Of a DNA stretch of 14,910 bases, positions 6,937 to 13,042 are shown piece by piece. Numbering within the stretch: the first letter of the stretch is position 1; each line of letters begins with the position of its first letter. A program made the position numbers and the translations under genes. The stretch comes from Baffinella frigidus (lineage: Eukaryota > Cryptophyceae > Cryptomonadales > Baffinellaceae). The stretch lies in the NCBI GenBank assembly GCA_026770585.1, contig MU646638.1, forward strand, positions 351,335 to 366,244. Reading direction: 5' to 3'. The notes beneath the pieces were generated by a model. That model was not told the DNA's origin. It did no database searches and was given only the letters and a program-made list of their open reading frames with translations.

Positions 6937-7024
6937 CTAAGATTTGTACCACGAGGCGGCCACTTTCGGGGAGAAATTCAGAAATCCAGGTTCAAATCCC
7001 AGCGGAAGTTGACTTTGGGAGTAC

Positions 7025-7108
7025 CTGCGCGACCTCCTCGGCGAACACGCCGTTTTCGAGGCGCACGATCCGGAAGCCGAAGTTGTCCATCTGCACGCAT
7101 GTTGCCAC
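7025..7108 (-). CDS. Exon, 28 codons, first of four tandem copies
   Basis: Acceptor CACCAG|GTG, VATCVQMDNFGFRIVRLE, NGVFAEEVAQ, donor GCGCAG|GTACTC. It is phase 0 at both ends. The following 88-bp intron and the exon are then repeated downstream. The first 9 residues differ from the other copies (VATCVQMDN in place of KDVCN/S), so the duplication unit begins inside this exon. The product reads into AVQQGGIGMTRS of the next exon and leads into the TIG region. Confidence 0.6.
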
Positions 7109-7265
7109 CTGGTGTGGGGTGAAGGGGTTTTATCTCAGAAACGGGGTTCTAAAATTCGGTTTTCTTAAGTCAATTCCTGTACAAATTCGTCAACTGGTTC
7201 TCTTCTCTGCGCATAAGTTGACATATTTGCAGGGGAATTGTCTTGAGAAAATGATTTTCAGAATC

Positions 7266-7337
7266 CTTTTTTTGAGATAAGTGAAATAAGTTCCCTTTTC
7301 TCAGATAAGTGGGATCCCTTTTCTGAGATAAGGGAGA
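7266..7337 (+). repeat. Approximately 24-bp imperfect tandem repeat, 3 copies
   Basis: TGAGATAAGTGGGATCCCTT-like units with small differences (GTGAAATAAG, GTGGGATCCC, GGGAGATAC). Confidence 0.75.
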
Positions 7338-7362
7338 TACGCCCGCGCAGGATTTGCACTAC

Positions 7363-7413
7363 CAGGATGCAACGTACACCGGGACGACGTTGCGCCAGGG
7401 CCAAACGTGAAAC
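7363..7413 (-). CDS. Possible exon, 17 codons
   Basis: TTTCACAG|GTT acceptor and CTG|GTAGTG donor, phase 0 on both sides, reading VSRLALAQRRPGVRCIL. Another frame (FTFGPGATSSRCTLHPG) looks more protein-like but does not match neighbouring phases. The protein would also be in frame if this exon were skipped. Confidence 0.27.
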
Positions 7414-7437
7414 CTGTGAAACAGTGAAAAAAACGAT

Positions 7438-7475
7438 CTCGACCATTGGTCGAGAGTGCTCGACCATTGGTCGAG
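7438..7475. repeat. Two tandem copies of a 17-bp palindrome
   Basis: CTCGACCATTGGTCGAG occurs at 7438-7454 and 7459-7475 (21-bp period). Each has 8-bp perfect arms around a central T. Confidence 0.9.
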
Positions 7476-7510
7476 AGTGGCACGGTCAACTCCCAGTCCC
7501 CCATTTTTGA

Positions 7511-7551
7511 CCCCCCCCCGATGAAATGTACCTGATACATTTCGGGGGGGG
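7511..7551. repeat. C-tract/G-tract hairpin
   Basis: A C9 tract, GAAATGTA, a 5-nt loop, TACATTTC and a G8 tract form a stem with one small bulge. It lies in an intron, and there is no reason to call it a terminator in this context. Confidence 0.7.
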
Positions 7552-7607
7552 CAAATTGATGATGAGACGAAATCGAAGTGGGGCATGGCTAGGAAGTGGG
7601 GGTGGAC

Positions 7608-7661
7608 CTGCCCGATGTCGGCGAAGAGCACCAGCTGCTGGTAGCTCACGTTTGTTGAGAC
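7608..7661 (-). CDS. Exon, 18 codons (VSTNVSYQQLVLFADIGQ)
   Basis: Acceptor ACCCAG|GTC and donor GGGCAG|GTCCAC, phase 0 at both ends. It shows a strand-like TNVSYQQLVLFADIGQ with a possible N-glycosylation site at NVS. The frame stays open past the donor, so the donor is inferred from phase and context. It can join directly to the exon at 7108 or via the weaker exon at 7413. Confidence 0.52.
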
Positions 7662-7970
7662 CTGGGTTTCGGGTTCCAGTTTTGGTGTGTCGTGTGTCGG
7701 GTTCCGGGTCTTGGGTTCCGGGTTTCGGGTTCCGTGTGGGTTCCATGTTTCGTGTTCCGAGTTCGGGGTTCCGGGGTTTGTGTTTTGGGCTCCGGGTTTC
7801 GAGTTTCGCGTTTCGTGTTTCGTGTTTCGGGCTGAGGGTTTCGAGATTTCTGGTTCCAGGCTTAGAGTGACGGAGTCAAGCGGTGCAAATCCCAATCGGG
7901 CGGCGTCTCGGGTTTCGGGTTCCACAATTCAGGTTTCGTGTTCCGTGTTTCGGGGTTTGGGCTTTACCGT
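7661..7970 (+). repeat. TTTCGGG / TTCCGGG-type degenerate heptamer array
   Basis: About 300 bp of GGGTTTCG, GGGTTCCG and CGTGTTTC units, a variant of the TTTAGGG arrays, filling the intron between the exons at 7968 and 7661. It is interrupted by the exon copy at 7866-7914. Confidence 0.8.
7866..7914 (-). pseudogene. Frameshifted copy of the 7968-8135 exon end
   Basis: ACGCCGCCCGATTGG...GACTCCGTCAC|CTAAGC matches ACACCGCCTGCGTGG...GATTCCGTTAC|GGTAAAGC, with an internal gap and GT changed to CT at the donor. The LDSV core survives. Confidence 0.55.
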
Positions 7971-8135
7971 AACGGAATCAAGCGGCGTGAATCTCGTCCA
8001 CGCAGGCGGTGTTGACGCAGGGGAAACATCCGAATCGCACGTGCACGTCGCGGCCGCTGCGAACTCCCTGACGCTCTCGGAGTAGCTCGCGTTGGAGATG
8101 GCGAGGAGGTTGAGCCGCCACGGCCCGGATAGTAC
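7968..8135 (-). CDS. Exon, 56 codons (VLSGPWRLNLLAISNASYS...)
   Basis: Acceptor ATCTCAG|GTA and donor ACG|GTAAAG, phase 0 at both ends. The peptide reads VLSGPWRLNLLAISNASYS, ESVREFAAAATCTCDSDVS, PASTPPAWTRFTPLDSVT. Its start completes the beta pattern of the previous exon, and NAS is a potential N-glycosylation site, in line with a secreted or surface protein. A frameshifted copy of its 3' end lies at 7866-7914. The intron that follows is TTTCGGG-type repeat. Family not recognised. Confidence 0.6.
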
Positions 8136-8147
8136 CTGAGATAACGT

Positions 8148-8253
8148 ACTAATCAATGCTTCTCTGGCAACGAAAATTACTACAAAGTCGGATCATACTA
8201 GTAATAGTAAAGCATTCGTGTGGTAAATTTCGCTGGCTGGAAAAGGCACTAAT
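8148..8253 (-). mobile_element. Diverged third copy of the GATC-site MITE
   Basis: The core ACTAGTAATAGTAAAG with a following TTCGTGTGGTAAATTT is the reverse complement of the core of the element at 981-1121. It is flanked by ACTAAT on both sides (8148-8153 and 8248-8253). The termini differ from the two 141-bp copies, so it is an old or related element. It lies in the intron just before the acceptor of the 7968-8135 exon. Confidence 0.45.
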
Positions 8254-8311
8254 TGATCGATTATCAGGGGATGGGGTAGTATTATTTAACACATTATCTG
8301 GGATAGGAAAA

Positions 8312-8361
8312 GATAGGATAGGATAGGATAGGATAGGATAGGATAGGATAGGATAGGATAG
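8312..8361 (+). repeat. (GATAG)n microsatellite, about 10 units
   Basis: An uninterrupted pentanucleotide repeat next to the decayed exon copy at 8362. It lies in an intron and is probably length-polymorphic. Confidence 0.95.
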
Positions 8362-8485
8362 TAGCACGTCGCGAAAGCCCGTCCAGGAGATGGCGTGGTA
8401 GATGGTGACGGCCGTATTGCGTTTTATTTATTTATTGTGGAATATTATTTTCTTCTTCGTGGGTGCCTTTCGGGACGTTCGAACC
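8362..8485 (-). pseudogene. Decayed copy of the 8708-8813 exon with an AT-rich insertion
   Basis: The two halves, VPKGTH (about 8460-8485) and AVTIYHAISWTGFRDV (about 8365-8412), match the intact exon. They are separated by about 45 bp of A+T-rich sequence (TTTATTTATTTATTG...) absent from the intact exon. The donor GTGGTATC has become GTGCTACT. Both changes make it non-functional. Confidence 0.6.
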
Positions 8486-8637
8486 AGTTAAACGCCTTAC
8501 AATTGCACGTGTATGTCTTTTCAACCCGGGCACGGAGAACATTACTGGTACAAACCGGACGTGCCTGGTGCAAATCGGACTTACAGTCGACGTTTACCCG
8601 TGGTATTCTCGGACAGGGCGCGGATCGTGGGTGGGAT

Positions 8638-8683
8638 GAAGGTTTTAAAAAGGTTCCTCTGAAGGTTTTAAAAAGGTTCCTCT
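8638..8683 (+). repeat. Perfect 23-bp tandem duplication
   Basis: GAAGGTTTTAAAAAGG followed by TTCCTCT occurs twice head to tail, at 8638-8660 and 8661-8683. Confidence 0.9.
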
Positions 8684-8707
8684 TGCATTCTCGACTGGGG
8701 ATGATAC

Positions 8708-8813
8708 CACGTTCCCGGAGCCCGTGCCGGTTATGGCGTGGCTGATGGTGACGGCGTGGGTGCCTTTCGGGACTGAAGGGACGATTGTGAAGAGCTTCAT
8801 CACGGTGAACCTC
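8708..8813 (-). CDS. Exon, 35 codons (RFTVMKLFTIVPSV...)
   Basis: Acceptor GAGCAG|G, then RFTVMKLFTIVPSVPKGTHA, VTISHAITGTGSGNV and the donor GTG|GTATCA. One base in and phase 0 out. It joins to VLSGPWRLNLLAI of the next exon, giving ...KGTHAVTISHA...GSGNV-VLSGPWRLNLLAI. A 'G-T-H-x-V-T-I' strand followed by 'S-G-x-V-x-x-x-G-x-W-R-L' recalls jelly-roll adhesion domains, but that is only a resemblance. A decayed copy lies just downstream at 8362-8485. Confidence 0.65.
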
Positions 8814-8869
8814 CTGCTCGCGGAAACGCGTTAACGTAAAACTGAGACATGTCTCAATCTATTTGGGCT

Positions 8870-9220
8870 CTCGCTAATTTGGCCAGCCCGGGCTCTCATC
8901 CGCACCAAAGTTGACGGATTTGAAAGTTGACGGGTTTGCAACGCATACCAGGCATGTCAACTTCACAAACAGTCGGTCAACCCGAGTGAGGCAGACCACT
9001 CGAGAATGCTGGAGGATCCTTTTTACATGTGGGGTTGTAAATATTTGTACCAGGATAGGGCATTCCAACCTCTCGCCTGGTGTATTTTTTACTTGAATGG
9101 CTCCAATGGATATGAAAGTTACTACACAAATGCTTACTTATAAAAGTATCTCACTTTTAAATAGGCCCCTCTAGCATTCTTGAGTGGGAGTTAGCTGTTT
9201 CCAATTGGCGCGCCGCCGGT
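8870..9220. other. Intronic stretch without a convincing exon
   Basis: I see no exon with both splice sites here. The stretch holds a pair of 'AAAGTTGACGG' motifs (about 8907-8935), a 'TTTGTACCA' motif at about 9045, and a relic of the GATC-site MITE at 9105-9160 (GTTACTACACAAATGCTTA). Confidence 0.5.
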
Positions 9221-9222
9221 TC

Positions 9223-9288
9223 CAAAATGGCTCCAACGCCAGACCAAAATGGCTCCAACGCCAGACGAAAAGGCTCCAACGCCAGACC
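9223..9288 (+). repeat. 22-bp minisatellite, 3 copies
   Basis: CAAAATGGCTCCAACGCC followed by AGAC is repeated three times, and the third unit is shortened by one base. Confidence 0.85.
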
Positions 9289-9304
9289 AAATCAGAGAAA
9301 TAAT

Positions 9305-9339
9305 ACATTGAGTGGCGGGAGTGGACCTGTCTCGCGCGG
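9305..9339 (-). pseudogene. Partial copy of the 9478-9593 exon donor edge
   Basis: CGCGCGAGACAG|GTCCACTCCC matches CGCGCGACAG|GTAGACTCCC at 9478, and both are followed by CGCCACTCAAT. The copy keeps the intron start but only a few exon bases. Confidence 0.6.
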
Positions 9340-9477
9340 AGAAATCCAGAGATTTTGTACCAGGACGTGACATGAAACCGGTCCATCTAAACGACTTTGG
9401 TACAAATTCTGGAAAAAAATCTCGTTGAAATCGGCCAAGTTTTCCCACAAGCGCCCTATTGAGTGGCGGGAGTCTAC

Positions 9478-9593
9478 CTGTCGCGCGCGGCCATGGCCAG
9501 CTCTTCGAAGCAGTGTGTCTTGCTCCCGACCGCGGCGCCATTGAACATCACGGAGAGAGTCAGGCACGGCCCCGTGTCCTCTTCGGATGCCGC
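9478..9593 (-). CDS. Exon, 38 codons (AASEEDTGPCLTLSV...)
   Basis: Acceptor ACGCAG|GCG, then AASEEDTGPCLTLSVMFNG, AAVGSKTHCFEELAMAARD and the donor GACAG|GTAGAC. It is phase 0 in and two bases out. The overhang AG plus G of the 8813 exon gives Arg, in frame. An in-frame TGA upstream excludes an earlier start. The edge with the donor is repeated at about 9305-9339. The alternating CLTLSVMF strand and the two Cys suggest an extracellular beta sandwich, but no family is assigned. Confidence 0.65.
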
Positions 9594-9979
9594 CTGCGTA
9601 CCATACGTGGTGTATGTTCAGAAGATGAACCGCTGGTTATGCGTGTATCACTCCTGCCCGGTGCGGCCATCGTCCTGGTGCAAAACATGTCCGGCTCAGA
9701 CAACCGTACTCATGCATTCAGTGTTGCGTGTTTCGTGTTGAGAGTTTCAGAAGTCGGGTGTATGGTTTGCGGTGTAGGGTTTCGGGGTTTGGGTTGGTGC
9801 AAAACACGCCCGGCTCGGTCAGCAGTCCTCCTCACTTGGGTTTCGCATTCCGGGTTTCGGGTTTTGGGTTTTGGGTTTTGGGTGTAGGGTGTAGGGTGTG
9901 GTGTGTAGGGTGTAGGGTGCAGGGTGTAGGGTGTAGGGTGCAGGGTGTAAGGTTCCGGGTTTAGGAGTGCGGAGTGGAC

Positions 9980-10011
9980 CCGGACGTCAAACATGACCAT
10001 GGCGGTGCCGT
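9980..10011 (-). pseudogene. Second partial copy of the 10319-10413 exon end
   Basis: ACTAG acceptor-like start, then DGTAMVMFDVR and CCGG|GTCCAC. At 32 bp it is bounded by plausible splice sites and could be an alternative mini-exon. The simplest reading is another duplicated exon edge. Confidence 0.45.
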
Positions 10012-10128
10012 CTAGTGTTTCGGGTTTCGAGTTTCGGGTCTGGGGTTTATGGTTTAAGATCCAGGGTGCAGGGTTCAGAGTGGCAGTCGGGAAACGGTCC
10101 TGGGAGGGTTGAGGGGTGCGGTGCATAC

Positions 10129-10172
10129 CTGGATGTCGAACATGACCATAACGCTCGTCCCGTCATCCGTCG
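10129..10172 (-). pseudogene. Partial copy of the 10319-10413 exon end, strong donor
   Basis: Reads TTDDGTSVMVMFDIQ with CAG|GTATGC. The upstream side runs into TTTCGG repeats with no acceptor AG nearby, so it is probably an unused duplicate despite the better donor. Confidence 0.5.
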
Positions 10173-10318
10173 TCGTTTCGGTTTTCGGTTTCGGTTTTCG
10201 GTTTCGGTTTTTGGCTATCGGTTATCGGTTTTCGGTTTCGGTTTTCGAGTTCCGGGTTTCGGGTGTCGGGTTTTGGGTTGCGGGTTTCGGGTTTCGGGTT
10301 CAGGAGTGGGGCATGGAC

Positions 10319-10413
10319 CCGGATGTCGAACATGACCACCACGCTCGTCCCTTCCTCCGTGGTCGTGATATTGGCTGGAGTTTCTCCGAACAACTCCAGC
10401 GTGTCCCCCGAGC
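10319..10413 (-). CDS. Exon, 31 codons (SGDTLELFGETPANI...FDIR)
   Basis: Acceptor TGATCAG. Two bases complete a codon, then come SGDTLELFGETPANI, TTTEEGTSVVVMFDIR and the donor CCGG|GTCCAT. It ends in phase 0, matching the next exon at 9593. The donor end is present in two more copies (10129 and 9980), where the donor reads GTATGC or GTCCAC. The introns around it consist of TTTCGGG and TTTCGG repeats. The sequence looks beta-rich, and I cannot name a domain. Confidence 0.6.
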
Positions 10414-10530
10414 CTGATCAAGGGTTTAGGGGTTATGGGTTGTGATTTGGGGTTGAGGATTTATGGCCTTGGAGCCTGATCGAGGATACAGACGCGGAAG
10501 CGGGTTAGCTGCGGCACACTTTCCCGCGAC

Positions 10531-10597
10531 TTTCTCGAGACGGCTCCAAGAAGGCAGTGTCAGATACGAGGAGCCTATCTGGAGCCTCTCCGCAGAT
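10531..10597 (-). CDS. Possible exon, 22 codons
   Basis: GCCGCAG acceptor, open frame ICGEAPDRLLVSDTAFLEPSR, then donor GAAA|GTCGCG. Its one-base overhang would also join the exon at 10413, so it competes with the direct 11659-to-10413 junction, although its phase-0 start does not follow 11659. It may be intron sequence. A duplicate of the 10413 acceptor (GATCAGGCTC) lies at about 10480. Confidence 0.25.
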
Positions 10598-10883
10598 CTG
10601 CGGCTATGCACGTTTCTGAAACGTTCATCGCTGCGCCACCGCCGCGGGTTTGCACGAGACCGTCAGCTTGGAGCGTGAGCGACTCAAGGGGCAACGCGCA
10701 ATCCAAATGCCGCCGTACAACTTTGCTTGGTGTGCCGCAACAAATGTGCCCATGTTTTCCGACTAGCCTCTACTTCATAATCCAACTTTCTTCTTCCAAA
10801 ATAACTACATAATCTTGAATCATGTGAGGTGCTTTTTTTTCAATAGCTTGTTCTTTTATAACTTTCAAGGGGTTTCGGGGGGA

Positions 10884-11715
10884 CAACGCGCTTTGTGCGC
10901 TCGCGCCAGAGAACTCTCGACGGTGCTGGACGTTGCGCTACAAGGGTTTTCCAGAGGGTTTCTACAACGGTTTTCGAGGTTGTTCTACATGGTTTTTCGG
11001 GGAGTTGTGCCTTGTGCGCTCGCGCCAGTGAACTTGTGACGGTGCTTGGTGCTGCACTCCCCTAGCCTCTCCAAGGGTTTGCAGGGGGGCGCAGCGCCAA
11101 TTTCGGCGGGGCACAGCGCCAATTTCTGGGGGGGCACAGCGCCAATTTCTGCATCCTCGATTTGATTCTCTTCGGAGGGTTGTACCGTGTGCGCTCCCCG
11201 CCTACATTGGCGCGATGAACCGCTAGCCTCTACACGGGGGTTTCAGGGGGGCGCAGCCCTGAAAACTTCCCTGAAACTTTTTCGGGGGGGGCACCTTGTG
11301 CGCTCGCGCCACTGAACGTGTGACGGTGCTGGACGCAGCGCAGTGGTTTTTCCCGACTAGCCTCCACATGGGTTTTCAGGGGGGCAACGTGCCTTGTGCG
11401 CTCGCGCCAGAGAACTTGACGGTGCTGGTCGCGGCACTCCCCTAGCCTCTACAATGGTTTGGGGGGCACAGCGCCAATTTCTGGGGGGCACAGCTCCAAT
11501 TTTGGAGGGCACAACGCCAGTTTCTGCATCCTCGATTTGATTTTCTTCGGAGGGTTGTGCCGTGTGCGCTCCCCGCCTACATTGGCGCGATGAACCGCTA
11601 GCCTCTACACGGGGTTTTCAGGGGGGCGCAGCCCTGAATTTTGTTCGGGGGGGGGCACCTTTTGCGCTGGCGCCAGAGAACTTGACGGTGCTGGTCGCGG
11701 CACCCCCCCCCTGTT
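10884..11715 (-). repeat. Exon-derived tandem array, about 375-bp period
   Basis: Two large units of about 375 bp (roughly 11000-11340 and 11380-11715) share anchors. 'GCATCCTCGATTTGATT' is at 11151 and 11526, and 'CACTCCCCTAGCCTCT' is at 11052 and 11427. Inside are at least five versions of the TVKFSGASA donor end of the 11659-11755 exon, near 10903, 11020, 11295, 11395 and 11660, several frameshifted. Short 'GGGGCACAGCGCCAATTTC' copies also occur. Nothing else coding is seen in the stretch. Confidence 0.65.
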
Positions 11716-11755
11716 TTGTCGCGATGAACCTCTCCCGTAGCCGCACCGCCGTGAC
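11659..11755 (-). CDS. Exon, 32 codons (VTAVRLRERFIATK...KFSGASAK)
   Basis: Acceptor CCTAG|GTC, frame VTAVRLRERFIATKQ, a Gly run from a C9 tract, AATSTVKFSGASAK, then donor AAAAG|GTGCCC. It is phase 0 in and one base out, and joins the exon at 10413 to give ...FSGASAK-G-SGDTLELFGET. It is the only copy in the region with an intact acceptor, open frame and GT donor. The remaining copies (10884-11450) carry frameshifts or GC donors. No family recognised. Confidence 0.52.
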
Positions 11756-11779
11756 CTAGGACACGACTCCTCAGTTAAG

Positions 11780-11872
11780 GACACCCCTCCACGTCAGCAC
11801 AGTTGATGGGGACACCCCTTCGCGTCAGCACAGTTGATGGGGACACCCCTTCGCGTCAGCACAGGGACACAT
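11780..11872 (+). repeat. 31-bp minisatellite, about 3 copies
   Basis: GACACCCCTYCRCGTCAGCAC followed by AGTTGATGGG begins at 11780, 11811 and 11842. The last unit is truncated. It lies in the intron between copies of the VTAVRLR exon. Confidence 0.8.
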
Positions 11873-11896
11873 ATCCCGTAGCCGCACCGCCGTGAC
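11873..11896 (-). pseudogene. Second partial copy of the 11659-11755 exon start
   Basis: CCGCAG is followed by GTCACGGCGGTGCGGCTACG, matching the first codons (VTAVRLR) of the exon at 11755. The match ends in the 31-bp minisatellite. Confidence 0.5.
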
Positions 11897-11899
11897 CTG

Positions 11900-12390
11900 C
11901 GGCACAAGACAGGTTATTTCGGGTCTGGTGAGCAAGGGTGTTCATTCCACAGGACCCGGTAGGATGTCCAAGCCAGGTCAGAAGTCGAACTTTGAACGTT
12001 TTCATTTTACTACACGATCTAGAAGTAAAGTTGATTCTACTCGAGAAACACGCTAAAAGTGTTGGGAATTGGAGCTGTGTGCCGCCGAAGTTGTAAAATT
12101 TGTACCACGATAGGCCATCAAAACACTTTTAGCGCGAACGAGTGTGTGTGAAAAAGGATCGTATGACCTAGCGTGGTTACCAGGTGAGCAAGGGCGGTGC
12201 GCTGCGTTGGCGTGCGGTGTTGGCCAATGGTAAGACCCAGGGCTCGAACGAGAGACTTGGCACCATCTAAACCCCAACCCCTAACCCCTCAACCCTGAAG
12301 GTGTCCACCAGCAACCCGAAACAGCGTATGCCGGGTCTGGGAGCGTCGGGTGTTCGTGCCATAGGGCCCTACGGTAAGACCTGTCTAGGG
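11900..12390. other. Intronic stretch with repeated block, no secure exon
   Basis: A block 'GTGAGCAAGGGTG...GGTAAGACC'-like recurs at about 11927, 12183 and 12345. An open piece at 12241-12270 (minus, MVPSLSFEPW between TTAG and GTCTTA) was considered and is not supported by conservation. Confidence 0.35.
12051..12134. repeat. Inverted repeat, 13-bp perfect arms
   Basis: CGCTAAAAGTGTT (12051-12063) and AACACTTTTAGCG (12122-12134) enclose 58 nt that include a 'TTTGTACCACGA' motif. A relic of the 141-bp MITE core (TTTTACTACACGA) lies just before it at 12004. Confidence 0.7.
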
Positions 12391-12392
12391 AC

Positions 12393-12434
12393 CTTTCCTA
12401 GCGAGAACCTCTGCCGTAGCCGCACCGCCGTGAC
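12393..12434 (-). pseudogene. Partial copy of the start of the 11659-11755 exon
   Basis: The acceptor TTCCAG is followed by VTAVRLRQRFSLGK and a possible GTCCCT donor. The first seven codons match the exon at 11755. Phase would permit it as a 14-codon exon, so it may be used, but the shared acceptor edge suggests duplication. Confidence 0.4.
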
Positions 12435-12546
12435 CTGGAACACCCATGCACAGTTCGTCTCCTGGCCCCTGAACCCCACACCCTAAGCCGCAGTGAAATA
12501 CACAACAACTACCCCGCCCAACTACCGTGTGGTTCCCCTGATACTA

Positions 12547-12713
12547 ACCCTGCCCGCTTCACTCATCGTCCTAGCACAAAACAACCTGCCCCATTTTCTT
12601 CTGCGCGAGTTTTTCCAGGTACAGACCCTGCCCAAAACAGTCGTGGGAGCCCCAATTTTCTTCTGCGCGGGTTTCTGCTGAAATACACACCCTGCCCGGA
12701 ACAGTGGTGGGAG
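12547..12713 (-). repeat. Tandem copies of an exon donor region
   Basis: The block 'ACCCTGCCC ... TCTTCTGCGCG' (+ strand) occurs at 12689, 12625 and 12547, at spacings of 64 and 78 bp. On the minus strand each copy repeats CTGTT..GGGCAGGGT, which is the end of the 12691-12817 exon plus the first bases of its intron. The duplications therefore span the splice donor. Confidence 0.6.
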
Positions 12714-12817
12714 TCTCGGGATGTACCGTGATCTCGCCGGCGGCGTATGCCTTTGCGCTGACGAGAGAATCGGTCGCGTGCCCTGATGTGAGGACACCCG
12801 TCAGTACCCACGTAGAT
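12691..12817 (-). CDS. Exon, 42 codons (STWVLTGVLTSGHATDS...)
   Basis: Acceptor TAGCAG|A, then 42 open codons: STWVLTGVLTSGHATDS, LVSAKAYAAGEITVHPE, TPTTVPGR. The donor is AGG|GTGTGT. One base in and phase 0 out agree with the exon starting at 11755. The alternating polar/hydrophobic sequence fits a beta sandwich. I do not recognise a named family. Immediately downstream, the donor region is tandemly repeated twice more (12547-12697). Confidence 0.58.
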
Positions 12818-12834
12818 CTGCTAGGTTAGCCTAG

Positions 12835-13040
12835 GTAGCAGAATGCGTACTCGACAGCAGATGGCTTTGTTTTCCACCCTGGTTGCTGTAACCGTCAGAG
12901 GGCGGAGATGCAACGCACCGAATGGATTCTTTTCAAGGCACAGAACGGTGGTGATTTGTGAACGTGCATGTGTTGATTTCGCGGTTCAGGGGGACGTTTC
13001 CGCACAAGTTCCCCAGAGGAGGAGGAGGTGGTCAACCCCT
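12835..13040. other. Intronic stretch where an exon may be missing
   Basis: The phases of the exons at 13852 and 12817 do not match, so a coding piece is expected between them. The best local acceptor is GGTTACAG at about 12888 (minus), but its open stretch ends in the wrong phase. Nothing further is called. Confidence 0.3.
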
Positions 13041-13042
13041 GA

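Larger units (their letters stand above)
9720..10310 (+). repeat. Three sub-arrays of different heptamer/hexamer type
   Basis: TGTAGGG/TGCAGGG units at 9880-9955, TTTCGGG at 10012-10040 and TTTCGG/TTTTCGG at 10165-10260. Each sub-array is internally uniform and separated from the next by a copy of the FDIR exon end. Confidence 0.85.

Noticed and set aside
6676-7000. GGTTCAAATCC (Pol III B-box consensus) in each 88-bp intron
   Set aside because: The stem around the loop does not pair beyond two bases and no A-box is present. It appears three times only because the intron was duplicated.
7511-7551. Rho-independent terminator
   Set aside because: The hairpin has no U tract, and the context is an intron of a eukaryotic gene.
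7359-7925. 188-codon minus-strand open frame
   Set aside because: It reads through TTTCGGG repeats (EPETRN/KPGTRNP-like periodic peptide) and joins two separate exon regions. Splice sites at 7661 and 7608 explain the coding part better.
8312-8361. CRISPR-like or other functional array
   Set aside because: It is a simple pentanucleotide microsatellite without spacers.
9710-10126. 138-codon minus-strand open frame
   Set aside because: Mostly a YTLHPTPYTLHPTP periodic peptide from heptamer repeats, with no splice or domain support apart from the short FDVR copy.
12230-12275. Possible tRNA 3' half (GTTCGAGCCC, TACCA) on the minus strand
   Set aside because: There is no A-box, D-arm or acceptor stem upstream; the flanking sequence is TTTAGGG-like repeat.
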